From an uncultured Sulfurimonas sp. (GTDB lineage: Bacteria > Campylobacterota > Campylobacteria > Campylobacterales > Sulfurimonadaceae): DNA of 64,000 nt. The position numbers and the translations under genes were made by a program. The notes under the pieces are model-generated. The model was given only the letters and a program-made list of their open reading frames with translations. It ran no database searches and had not been told where the DNA came from. Position 1 is the stretch's first letter. The number at the start of each line of letters is the position of its first letter. The stretch spans positions 1,687,781-1,751,780 of the forward strand of contig NZ_OY759725.1 of assembly GCF_963662755.1 (NCBI RefSeq), written 5' to 3'. Below are positions 45,576 to 54,910 of this stretch, one piece after another.

Positions 45576-48500
45576 ATAATCTAAATAGACTTTTTCAAAC
45601 TGGTAATGCTCGTGAACATAGTTATAGAGGTGATTTACAACAACTCTTAAATAACATCATAAACGACAAAGATATCATAGTTACAAATGAACCTGCACGC
45701 ATACGAGAAGTTGGAGCACCTGATTATAGCATCACTAAAAAAGGTATTCCCATTGGTTACATTGAAGCAAAAGATATTGATAAACCTTTAGATGCTAAAG
45801 AGTATAAAGAGCAGTTTGAGAGATACAAAAATGCACTAGATAACTTGATAATTACAGATTATTTAAACTTTTGGTTTTATAAAAATACAGAACTTACAAA
45901 CAAAATATCAATAGCCAAAATAGAAGATGGCATCATAGTTCCACTCCAAGAGAATTTTGAGCTATTTAAAAATGGCATCTTAAGTTTTACAACTTTTGTA
46001 TCTCAAACCATAACAAGCCCATCTAAGTTAGCGAAGATGATGGCTGGAAAAGCCAGACTTTTAGAGAGTGTAATAGAAAATGCCATTTTAAGTGACGAAC
46101 AAACAGATGCTAACAACTCTTTGAGAAACCAACTTCAAGTATTTAAAGCAAATCTTATTCACGACATAACACCTCAAAGTTTTGCAGATATTTACGCCCA
46201 AACCATAGCTTATGGACTTTTTGCCGCAAGACTTCATGACAAAACATTAGAAGATTTTTCACGTCAAGAAGCGGTATATCTCATCCCAAAATCAAACCCA
46301 TTTTTAAGAGGACTTTTTAACTATGTAAGTGGTGCTGAATGTGATGATAGGCTAGTTTGGATTATTGACTCTTTGGCTGAGATATTTTTAGCGACTGACA
46401 TTAAAAAACTACTTGATGGTTTTTCTCAAAAAACTGGGATGCATGACCCTATCATACATTTTTATGAAACTTTTTTGGCTGAGTACAATCCAAAACTAAG
46501 AAAAAGCAGAGGTGTTTGGTACACTCCTGAGTCAGTTGTAAACTTCATAGTTCGTGCTTGTGATGAGGTGCTAAAAGATGAGTTTGGACTTGAAGACGGT
46601 CTAAGTGATGAGAGTAAAATAACCATAAAAATAGACGACAAAGATGCAGGATTTACTCCAAGTGGAAAGCAAAGACAAAAAGAAGTAGAGACTCATAAAG
46701 TACAGATTTTAGACCCAGCAACAGGAACGGGAACTTTTTTAGCTGAGACTATAAAGTTTATAAAAAAAGAGTTTTGGGGTGGGAGTTGGAGTTCTTATGT
46801 AGAAGAGCATCTAGTGCCGAGGTTAAATGGTTTTGAGTTACTTATGGCTAGTTACGCAATGGCGCATCTAAAGCTAGACTTGCTTTTGATGGAGACAGGT
46901 TACAAACCCATAAATCAAAAAAGGTTCAATGTCTTTTTAACTAACTCACTAGAAGAGCATCACGAGCAAACGGGAAGTCTCTTTGCATCTTACTTGGCAA
47001 ATGAGTCTAAAGAAGCAGATAGAGTAAAAAAAGAGACTCCAGTTATGGTTGTGATGGGAAATCCGCCATACGCGGTTAGTAGTTCAAACAAAAGTGATTG
47101 GATACAAAATCTTGTACAAGAATATAAAAAAGATTTAAATGAGAGAAAAATAAATCTTGATGATGATTATATAAAGTTTATAAGATATGGACAGCACTAC
47201 ATAGAAAAAAATGGAGAGGGTATTTTAGCTTACATCTCAAATAACTCTTTTATAGATGGCATAACGCATAGGCAGATGCGAAAATCACTTTTAGAGTGTT
47301 TTGATAAGATTTATATTTTGGATTTACATGGAAATGCTAAGAAAAAAGAAGTTTGTCCAGATGGAAGTAAAGATGAAAATGTATTTGACATTATGCAAGG
47401 TGTAAGTATAAATATATTTGTCAAAAATAAATCAAACAGTAAAAAATTAGCAGATGTATTTCATTGTGATTTATATGGAAAAAGAGATTTTAAATATGAC
47501 TTTTTAAATTGCAATAGTATAAAAAGTATAGAATGGAAAAAATTAGATTATATAGAACCAAATTATTTTTTTGTTTCTAGAAATTATAAATCAGAAAAAA
47601 AATATATGCTTGGTTTTTCAGTTAATGATATTTTCAACAATTCAAATTCTGGTATACAAACAAAAAATGATAGATTAGCAATATCAACAAATAGAGAAAG
47701 TCTTGAAAAAGTAGTAAAGGACTTTGTTGAATTAGATGAACACTTAATTAAGCAAAAATATAATACGAATGATACCAGTGGTTGGAGTGTAAAAAATGCA
47801 AAATATGATTTAATAAATAATGTTGGTTCCATTTATAAAATTAATTACAGACCTTTTGATAAAAGATATATTTATATGACTGAAAAATCAGGAGGGTTTG
47901 TTGGTAGACCAAGAATTAGTACAATGAAGCATTTCTTTAACAACAACAACTATGGTCTTATAACAGTGAGACAACAAAGTACATTTGATTTTCAACATAT
48001 ATTAATATCTGACAGCATTATGGAAAGTGGTGCTATTTCTTTACAAACTAAAGAATGGGGATATATCTATCCTCTTTATCTCAATCCAGACGAAAACTCA
48101 CTAGAAAAAGAAAGAACACCAAACCTAAATCTTGAAATAGTAAAAGAGATAGAAGAGAAATTAAATCTAAAATTTGTAAATGAAAAAGAAGAGTATGATT
48201 GCTCGCAATCAGTAGCGATAAATAGTGCTGGGAGCACTATTAAAACTACTTTTGCGCCTATAGATTTACTTGATTATATTTACGCAGTTTTACACTCTCC
48301 ATCTTACAGAGAAACCTACAAAGAGTTTTTAAAGATAGACTTTCCAAGAGTTCCTTACCCAGATGCTAAAACTTTCTGGCAACTTGTTGGTTTTGGCTCA
48401 AAACTAAGAGCCTTGCATCTACTCGAAGATGCAAGCTTAGATGCAAGAGTTATAGACATAGAAGGAGAGGGCAGTTTAGAAATCCTAAACAAACTCAACA

Positions 48501-48766
48501 AAAAAGACTTTGTAGTTGAAGATGCAAAAGTAAAACTAAATCTAAATGATGAAGTAAGCATCATAAATATCCCGCTCATTTCATGGGAATTTTATATCGG
48601 TGGATACCAACCAGCACAAAAATGGCTAAAAGATAGAGTGGGCAGAACTCTAAGCCGAACAGACTTAAAACACTACAACCGCATCATAAATGCTCTGAGC
48701 AAAACAGATGAGATTATGAAAGAGATAGATCTATTGTTCTCTCGTTACACCTCTCCTGAGGTGTAA
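45560..48766 (+). CDS. Type ISP-like single-chain restriction-modification enzyme
   Basis: 1068 residues. N-terminal PD-(D/E)xK nuclease candidate: P54-D55 followed by E69-A-K71 in GYIEAKDID. N6-adenine methylase core: motif I LDPATGTGTFLAET (about 383) and motif IV GNPPYAV (about 500). The last third, with YPLYLNPDEN and APIDLLDYIYAVLHSPSYR, matches the C-terminal specificity domain of type ISP enzymes. No helicase motor domain lies between nuclease and methylase, so cleavage is likely type IIG-like. The recognition site cannot be read. The final residues and stop are encoded by the two-hairpin element at 48741. Complete reading frame. Confidence 0.85.
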   Translation: MLPYLNNLNRLFQTGNAREHSYRGDLQQLLNNIINDKDIIVTNEPARIREVGAPDYSITKKGIPIGYIEAKDIDKPLDAKEYKEQFERYKNALDNLIITDYLNFWFYKNTELTNKISIAKIEDGIIVPLQENFELFKNGILSFTTFVSQTITSPSKLAKMMAGKARLLESVIENAILSDEQTDANNSLRNQLQVFKANLIHDITPQSFADIYAQTIAYGLFAARLHDKTLEDFSRQEAVYLIPKSNPFLRGLFNYVSGAECDDRLVWIIDSLAEIFLATDIKKLLDGFSQKTGMHDPIIHFYETFLAEYNPKLRKSRGVWYTPESVVNFIVRACDEVLKDEFGLEDGLSDESKITIKIDDKDAGFTPSGKQRQKEVETHKVQILDPATGTGTFLAETIKFIKKEFWGGSWSSYVEEHLVPRLNGFELLMASYAMAHLKLDLLLMETGYKPINQKRFNVFLTNSLEEHHEQTGSLFASYLANESKEADRVKKETPVMVVMGNPPYAVSSSNKSDWIQNLVQEYKKDLNERKINLDDDYIKFIRYGQHYIEKNGEGILAYISNNSFIDGITHRQMRKSLLECFDKIYILDLHGNAKKKEVCPDGSKDENVFDIMQGVSINIFVKNKSNSKKLADVFHCDLYGKRDFKYDFLNCNSIKSIEWKKLDYIEPNYFFVSRNYKSEKKYMLGFSVNDIFNNSNSGIQTKNDRLAISTNRESLEKVVKDFVELDEHLIKQKYNTNDTSGWSVKNAKYDLINNVGSIYKINYRPFDKRYIYMTEKSGGFVGRPRISTMKHFFNNNNYGLITVRQQSTFDFQHILISDSIMESGAISLQTKEWGYIYPLYLNPDENSLEKERTPNLNLEIVKEIEEKLNLKFVNEKEEYDCSQSVAINSAGSTIKTTFAPIDLLDYIYAVLHSPSYRETYKEFLKIDFPRVPYPDAKTFWQLVGFGSKLRALHLLEDASLDARVIDIEGEGSLEILNKLNKKDFVVEDAKVKLNLNDEVSIINIPLISWEFYIGGYQPAQKWLKDRVGRTLSRTDLKHYNRIINALSKTDEIMKEIDLLFSRYTSPEV

Positions 48767-48811
48767 TGCATTGCTTAACTTATAACTGTTCCACCTCGGG
48801 AGAGGTGGAAC
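48741..48811 (+). repeat. Dispersed two-hairpin intergenic element, copy 2
   Basis: Hairpin one has arms TTACACCTC (48745-48753) and GAGGTGTAA (48758-48766), loop TCCT. Hairpin two has arms GTTCCACCTC (48788-48797) and GAGGTGGAAC (48802-48811), loop GGGA. It matches the minus strand of copy 1 (16334-16412): CTCTCGT, then arm one and loop TCCT, then GCATT, spacer, then GTTCCAYCTC. The R-M stop codon TAA is inside the right arm of hairpin one. Confidence 0.75.
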
Positions 48812-48839
48812 TAGATTGGTTGAACTAGAGTTTTTTTAG

Positions 48840-48845
48840 TATAAT
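48840..48845 (+). promoter_or_regulatory. Leaderless -10 box for VWA gene
   Basis: TATAAT, then CTTTTT, then ATG at 48852. No ribosome-binding site is present. It sits directly behind the two-hairpin element. Confidence 0.6.
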
Positions 48846-48851
48846 CTTTTT

Positions 48852-49964
48852 ATGATAAACACAGAACAAAAAATCTCCCAAGCAAAAGCGAAACTTTTAG
48901 TGGAGTATCCGCTTTTTGGAACTATTGCTTCAAAACTTCAACTTATAAAAAATGACGATATTCAAGCATTTAAAAGTAATGGCACAACACTCGAATACAA
49001 TAGCGACTTTTTTGCAGAGATAAACATAAATGAGATGGAATTTGTTTTTGCAAATGGTGCTATGCACGCGTCTTTGGCTCATGAAGCTCGTAAAAATGGT
49101 AGAAGTGGTTGGCTTTGGCAACTCTCAAGCGATTATGCTGTAAATGATATGCTTGTGCAAAATGGGATGCAGAGACCATACCAAGCTCACTATTCTAAAA
49201 GATTTAGCGGACTTTATGCTGAGGAAATATACGCTGAGTTAAAAGAAGATATCTTGCGTGATGAGTTGGAGTATGAAGCTGATGATGAAGATGATGTTGA
49301 AAACAATCAAGACTCGATAAAAGAGACAGTTAGTGAAGAAAAACTTAGTGAAGAGCTGTTTGAAGAGTTTGCAAAAGCTGTTTTAGAAGCAGAAGAAAAA
49401 AGAGGGGAGTTGCCTCTTAGTCTTGAGAGATTTTTTGACTTGAAGTTTAGTGCTAAGATAGATTGGAGAGATGAACTTAGAGTCGCACTCGATAGATTTC
49501 ATAAAGATGATTATGCACAGATGCCACCAAACAAAAAGTTTTTGCATCTTGGATTTTATCTACCTTCAAGTGTTAGCCAAAGATTTAAACTTGTAGTTGC
49601 AGTTGATAGTTCTGGTTCTGTTGATGAAGTGCTTTTGAGTGAGTTTTTAAGTGAGTTAAACTCTCTGATGAACACAATCTCTTCTTATGAGATACATCTT
49701 TTAGTTTGTGATGATAAGATTCGTTCACATAAGGTTTTTTATGCTGGAGATATCTTAGAGGCGGATGTTAAAGGTGGTGGGGCTACTGACTTTAGACCTG
49801 TTTTTGAGTTTATAGATAAAGAGATAGAAGATACTAAACTACTTTTGTACTTTAGTGATTTAGATGGAACTTTTCCAAATAAAATACCATCTTATGATGT
49901 AAAATGGATAGCTCCAAAAGAAATAGATGTACCTTTTGGAGAGGTGATACTTTTAGAGGATTAG
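48852..49964 (+). CDS. VWA-like metallopeptidase-type protein (DUF2201)
   Basis: 370 residues. The N-terminal domain has a zinc-peptidase-like helix with spaced histidines (AMHASLAHEARKNGR, about 70-84) and WQLSSDYAVNDMLVQNG, as in DUF2201_N. An acidic linker follows (about 130-170). The C-terminal VWA-like domain carries the MIDAS motif VAVDSSGSV (about 252-260) and GGGATDFRPVFEF. Such proteins are partners of MoxR-type ATPases; the expected partner is the gene at 43208, now 4.6 kb away. Predicted leaderless. Ends with a four-base convergent overlap with the GGDEF gene. Confidence 0.8.
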   Translation: MINTEQKISQAKAKLLVEYPLFGTIASKLQLIKNDDIQAFKSNGTTLEYNSDFFAEININEMEFVFANGAMHASLAHEARKNGRSGWLWQLSSDYAVNDMLVQNGMQRPYQAHYSKRFSGLYAEEIYAELKEDILRDELEYEADDEDDVENNQDSIKETVSEEKLSEELFEEFAKAVLEAEEKRGELPLSLERFFDLKFSAKIDWRDELRVALDRFHKDDYAQMPPNKKFLHLGFYLPSSVSQRFKLVVAVDSSGSVDEVLLSEFLSELNSLMNTISSYEIHLLVCDDKIRSHKVFYAGDILEADVKGGGATDFRPVFEFIDKEIEDTKLLLYFSDLDGTFPNKIPSYDVKWIAPKEIDVPFGEVILLED

Positions 49965-51205
49965 TTAAAAAGTATCTGATTTTTACCGTTTTGTTTTGCG
50001 TTGTATAACATCATGTCTGCATTGTTCATAGTTTCATCTAAAGTATCGTCATTGTGGATAGATACGCCTATGGAGACTGCAAAGTTTATTTGATTGTTTG
50101 CATCTATGATGAAGTTAAATTTTTCTACTTGTTTTCTTAATCTTTCTAAAATATCAGATGCACTATATTTGTTGATATTTTTTAAAGCGATACAAAACTC
50201 CCCACCGCTAAATCTAGCTACGATATCTCTATAGCTGGTATTTGTTCTAAGGATTTCAGATAAACTACTGATGACTTTGTCTCCTACATCATGTCCATAA
50301 GTGTCATTTATGTGTTTGAAGTTGTCTATATCTATCATTGCAATAGCAAATTGTTCTCCGCTTAGTTTTGTGTCTTCAATGTATTCATTCATATTTTCAA
50401 AGAAGTAGCGACGATTGTATAGACCTGTTAAGAAGTCTCTGTTTGCATGGTTTGTTATGTACTGTATGTTTTCTAAAGCTTCTATGGAGTTGTTGATTCG
50501 ACAAGAAAATTCTTCTTTAGAAAATGGTTTTTTTATGTAATCATTTGCACCTTGTTTTAAAAACAGAGCATTTACTTCTTCATCGTCATTTGAAGAGAGG
50601 GCAATGATGCATATTTCATTTTTGTTATAGTCTTTTCTTATCTCTTGTGTTAGCTCAAGACCATTTATAACAGGCATATTGTAATCTGTTATAACTAAAG
50701 ATATATCAGGATTTGTTTTGAGCATACCTAGTGCTTCTTCTCCATGAGCCACTGTTATAACTTCGTAAAAAAGATTTTCTAGCATCTGCTTCATTGACTT
50801 TCTAACAAGCATAGAACCATCTACAACAAGCACTTTATGTTTTTGGTTTTTTTCAAGTCTGCTTATGTTTTGAATGATGTAGTTTATGTCATCAACACCG
50901 CTTTTATTTACATAATCTATGATGTTTTTAGCTAGCATTTTTTTTCTAAAATCTTTGTCAATATTTGCACTTAAAACTATGACATGGTTGCCTTTAGATA
51001 AAACATAATCGACCACTTCTCCGTTTGGTGCATCTGGTAGGTTTATATCAAGAAGAGTTAAAAAATAGTTGTATTTTTTTAAAAAAAGCTTCGCTTCTGA
51101 GAGTTTGTAAGCTATGTGTACTTCATGTTTTAAAGCTAACTCTATCTTCTTTGCCAATAGTTTTGCTAGTGTTTTGTTGTCTTCAACGATTAATATTTTT
51201 TTCAT
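49961..51205 (-). CDS. Response regulator: two receivers plus GGDEF
   Basis: 414 residues. Receiver 1 (about 3-115) has phosphoacceptor D53 (LLDINLP). Receiver 2 (about 123-240) has D174 (VITDYNMP) and the KPF lysine, but glycine after the first pocket aspartate (VVDGS). The GGDEF domain (about 250-414) has DFLTGLYNRRYFF and IDIDNFKHINDTYGHDVGD, with SGGEF (333-337) at the active-site loop: the usual third acidic residue is glycine, so diguanylate cyclase activity is doubtful. The inhibitory-site arginine is also missing. No kinase is adjacent. Predicted leaderless, divergent from a helicase gene. Confidence 0.88.
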   Translation of the reverse strand: MKKILIVEDNKTLAKLLAKKIELALKHEVHIAYKLSEAKLFLKKYNYFLTLLDINLPDAPNGEVVDYVLSKGNHVIVLSANIDKDFRKKMLAKNIIDYVNKSGVDDINYIIQNISRLEKNQKHKVLVVDGSMLVRKSMKQMLENLFYEVITVAHGEEALGMLKTNPDISLVITDYNMPVINGLELTQEIRKDYNKNEICIIALSSNDDEEVNALFLKQGANDYIKKPFSKEEFSCRINNSIEALENIQYITNHANRDFLTGLYNRRYFFENMNEYIEDTKLSGEQFAIAMIDIDNFKHINDTYGHDVGDKVISSLSEILRTNTSYRDIVARFSGGEFCIALKNINKYSASDILERLRKQVEKFNFIIDANNQINFAVSIGVSIHNDDTLDETMNNADMMLYNAKQNGKNQILFN

Positions 51206-51211
51206 GTGAAA

Positions 51212-51232
51212 ATTATACTAAAATAGTATAAT
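51212..51232. promoter_or_regulatory. Symmetrical divergent leaderless promoters
   Basis: ATTATACT-AAAAT-AGTATAAT is a perfect inverted repeat. Its left arm is TATAAT on the minus strand, six bases (TTTCAC) before the GGDEF gene ATG; its right arm is TATAAT on the plus strand, six bases (TTCTTT) before the helicase ATG at 51239. Both genes therefore appear leaderless and share a 33-base intergenic region. Confidence 0.65.
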
Positions 51233-51238
51233 TTCTTT

Positions 51239-52495
51239 ATGAATTATCTACAAGAAATCACACAAAAACTACTTCATAAACAAAACATTTTTTTAACTGG
51301 TGGCGCTGGTGTTGGTAAAACAACTATAACAAGAGAAGTTATACAACACTTTGAAGATGAAGCAAAAAAAGTTGCAAAACTTGCATCTACGGGTATGGCG
51401 GCTACACTTATAGAGGGACAAACGCTTCATAGTTTTTTAGATCTAGGCATCGCATCTAATATAGAAGAGTTACAAAGAAGTGGGAAACTAGAGATAAAAA
51501 AGAAGATAAAAAAACTTATATCTAGTATGCATCTGATAGTTATAGATGAGATTTCAATGGTTAGCGATGCTCTTTTTGAGATGATACTACTTAGACTAAA
51601 ACAAGCCGAATTTAAGGGTTCTGTTTTAGTTGTTGGAGATTTTTTACAACTCCCTCCTGTTGTTCGTGGAGGTAGTGAAGTAAAGTTTGCTTTTGAGTCA
51701 CTTGCTTGGAGTGAGTTTGATTTTTTTAAGGTAGAACTAACTCATATATATAGAACTGATGATAAAAGATTTATAGAACTTTTAAGAAGTGTTAGAGATG
51801 GTTTTGTAGATGAAGAAGTTCATAATCATCTAAATGAATATATAAAACCTTTGCCACAAGATTTTAGTGAGTTTACTTTTTTGTTTGGCAAAAATAACTC
51901 TGCATCTAGACACAATAAAAATCAACTTCAAAACATAGATGGAGAGCTTTTTGTAAAAGAAGCTCAAATCATAAAACACGTAAAAAGTGTCGCAGATGCT
52001 GAGGTTGAGCGTTTTATGAATGACTCTCGTATCGATAAAGAGTTGGAGTTAAAAATAGGTGCTCCGGTTTTGTTCACTAGAAACTCTTGGAACTATTTTA
52101 ATGGAGAGAGAGGTGTTGTTGTAAATATAGATGCTACTTATGTTTATGTGCAAAAAATAGATGCAAAAATAGTAAAACTAGAAGCGGTCGCTCAAAGTAA
52201 AGCAAAATGGGTAGAAAAAAACATAGATGCTACAAAAGAGATGATTGAAGAGCCACAACTTAGCATCTATCAGTTTCCTATAAAACTAGCTTTTGCAATA
52301 ACTATACATAAATCACAGGGTATGTCTATAGAAGATTTGATAATTGAGACAAATGAGATATTTGCTCCATCACAATTTTATGTGGCACTCTCAAGAAGTT
52401 CTAATCCTAAAAGACTAAATCTTATAGCTCCATCTTGCCAATGGCACCAAATAGTTTTTGTAAACCATAAGGCTTTGGAGTTTGTAAAGTTATAG
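51239..52495 (+). CDS. PIF1-like superfamily 1 DNA helicase
   Basis: 418 residues. Walker A LTGGAGVGKTT (about 19-29), motif Ia STGMAATLIEGQTLHSF, Walker B LIVIDEISMVSD (about 99-110), motif III GDFLQLPPV, and C-terminal IHKSQGMSIEDL with FYVALSRSSNPKRL, the ordered motifs of PIF1/RecD-type SF1B 5'-3' helicases. Probably acts in replication or repair. It is convergent with, and directly abuts, the Rrf2 regulator: the two stop codons form TAGCTA at 52493-52498. Predicted leaderless. Confidence 0.88.
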   Translation: MNYLQEITQKLLHKQNIFLTGGAGVGKTTITREVIQHFEDEAKKVAKLASTGMAATLIEGQTLHSFLDLGIASNIEELQRSGKLEIKKKIKKLISSMHLIVIDEISMVSDALFEMILLRLKQAEFKGSVLVVGDFLQLPPVVRGGSEVKFAFESLAWSEFDFFKVELTHIYRTDDKRFIELLRSVRDGFVDEEVHNHLNEYIKPLPQDFSEFTFLFGKNNSASRHNKNQLQNIDGELFVKEAQIIKHVKSVADAEVERFMNDSRIDKELELKIGAPVLFTRNSWNYFNGERGVVVNIDATYVYVQKIDAKIVKLEAVAQSKAKWVEKNIDATKEMIEEPQLSIYQFPIKLAFAITIHKSQGMSIEDLIIETNEIFAPSQFYVALSRSSNPKRLNLIAPSCQWHQIVFVNHKALEFVKL

Positions 52496-52909
52496 CTATA
52501 TTTTACACCCTTTTCCAGCTATGTCTTTTAAACTAGACTCTCTAAACATTTTTTGCAAAAGAAGTTTTGGCTCCATCCATTGATCATGTAGAGCACATTT
52601 GCACATACCATTACAAAAGCCTATGCCTAAAACACATTGCTCATCTTTTACAGAATCGTTAAATAATTTTAAAATATCATCAACCATTATTTCAGATGGA
52701 TCTCTGCTTAATTTGTATCCTCCATCTCTTCCTCTTATGGAAATCACTAGACCAGCTTTTACAAGTTCTGTCATGATTTTTGTTAAAAATTTGTAAGACA
52801 TAACTAATGCCTCAGATAGCTCTAGTGCACTAATTAGCTGTAGTTCTTTCTTATCTGTAATATAAGATAAAATTCTAATTGCATATTGAGAAGTATTACT
52901 TAATTGCAT
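52496..52909 (-). CDS. Rrf2-family regulator, probable Fe-S nitric oxide sensor
   Basis: 137 residues. The winged helix starts MQLSNTSQYAIRILSYI and contains SIRGRDGGYKLSRDP, the wing of Rrf2 proteins. Cysteines C92, C99, C103 and C105 (CVLGIGFC, NGMCKC) lie in the cluster-binding loop region, plus C135. NsrR- and IscR-type members hold an Fe-S cluster there. The divergent neighbour is norC, so an NsrR-like nitric-oxide-responsive role is likely; that is inference from context. Its own TATAAT is at 52942-52947 (minus). Confidence 0.82.
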   Translation of the reverse strand: MQLSNTSQYAIRILSYITDKKELQLISALELSEALVMSYKFLTKIMTELVKAGLVISIRGRDGGYKLSRDPSEIMVDDILKLFNDSVKDEQCVLGIGFCNGMCKCALHDQWMEPKLLLQKMFRESSLKDIAGKGCKI

Positions 52910-52967
52910 AAAAACTCTTTAATTTAATTTCAATTTTTATAATTATATCAAAAGTATGATAAGTTTT

Positions 52968-52973
52968 TATAAT
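52968..52973 (+). promoter_or_regulatory. Candidate nor promoter -10 box
   Basis: TATAAT preceded by a T-run. Transcription would begin near 52980, giving a norC leader of about 87 bases that contains both CTACTT-AGGTAG sites. An alternative -10 is TAGAAT at 53044-53049, which would put the sites upstream. Confidence 0.45.
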
Positions 52974-52987
52974 GTTTAAAATAATTT

Positions 52988-53046
52988 CTACTTAAAGGTA
53001 GGATTAAAGTTTATTTGATAAGATTTCAATTACTACTTCTAGGTAG
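52988..53046. promoter_or_regulatory. Two CTACTT-N2-AGGTAG operator candidates before norC
   Basis: CTACTTAAAGGTAG (52988-53001) and CTACTTCTAGGTAG (53033-53046) are near-perfect inverted repeats of the same 14-base design, 45 bases centre to centre, i.e. on about the same face of the helix. They lie between the divergent Rrf2 and norC genes. They are good candidates for the binding site of the Rrf2 regulator. Confidence 0.6.
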
Positions 53047-53066
53047 AATTTAAAAGAAGGATTTTT

Positions 53067-54889
<1,823 letters not shown>

Positions 54890-54910
54890 TGAATTTGGAG
54901 ATAGACTTAG

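Noticed and set aside
53015..53029. FNR/Crp-like site TTGAT...TTCAA before norC
   Set aside because: The half-sites are separated by five bases and the second half is imperfect; the twin CTACTT-AGGTAG sites are much stronger.
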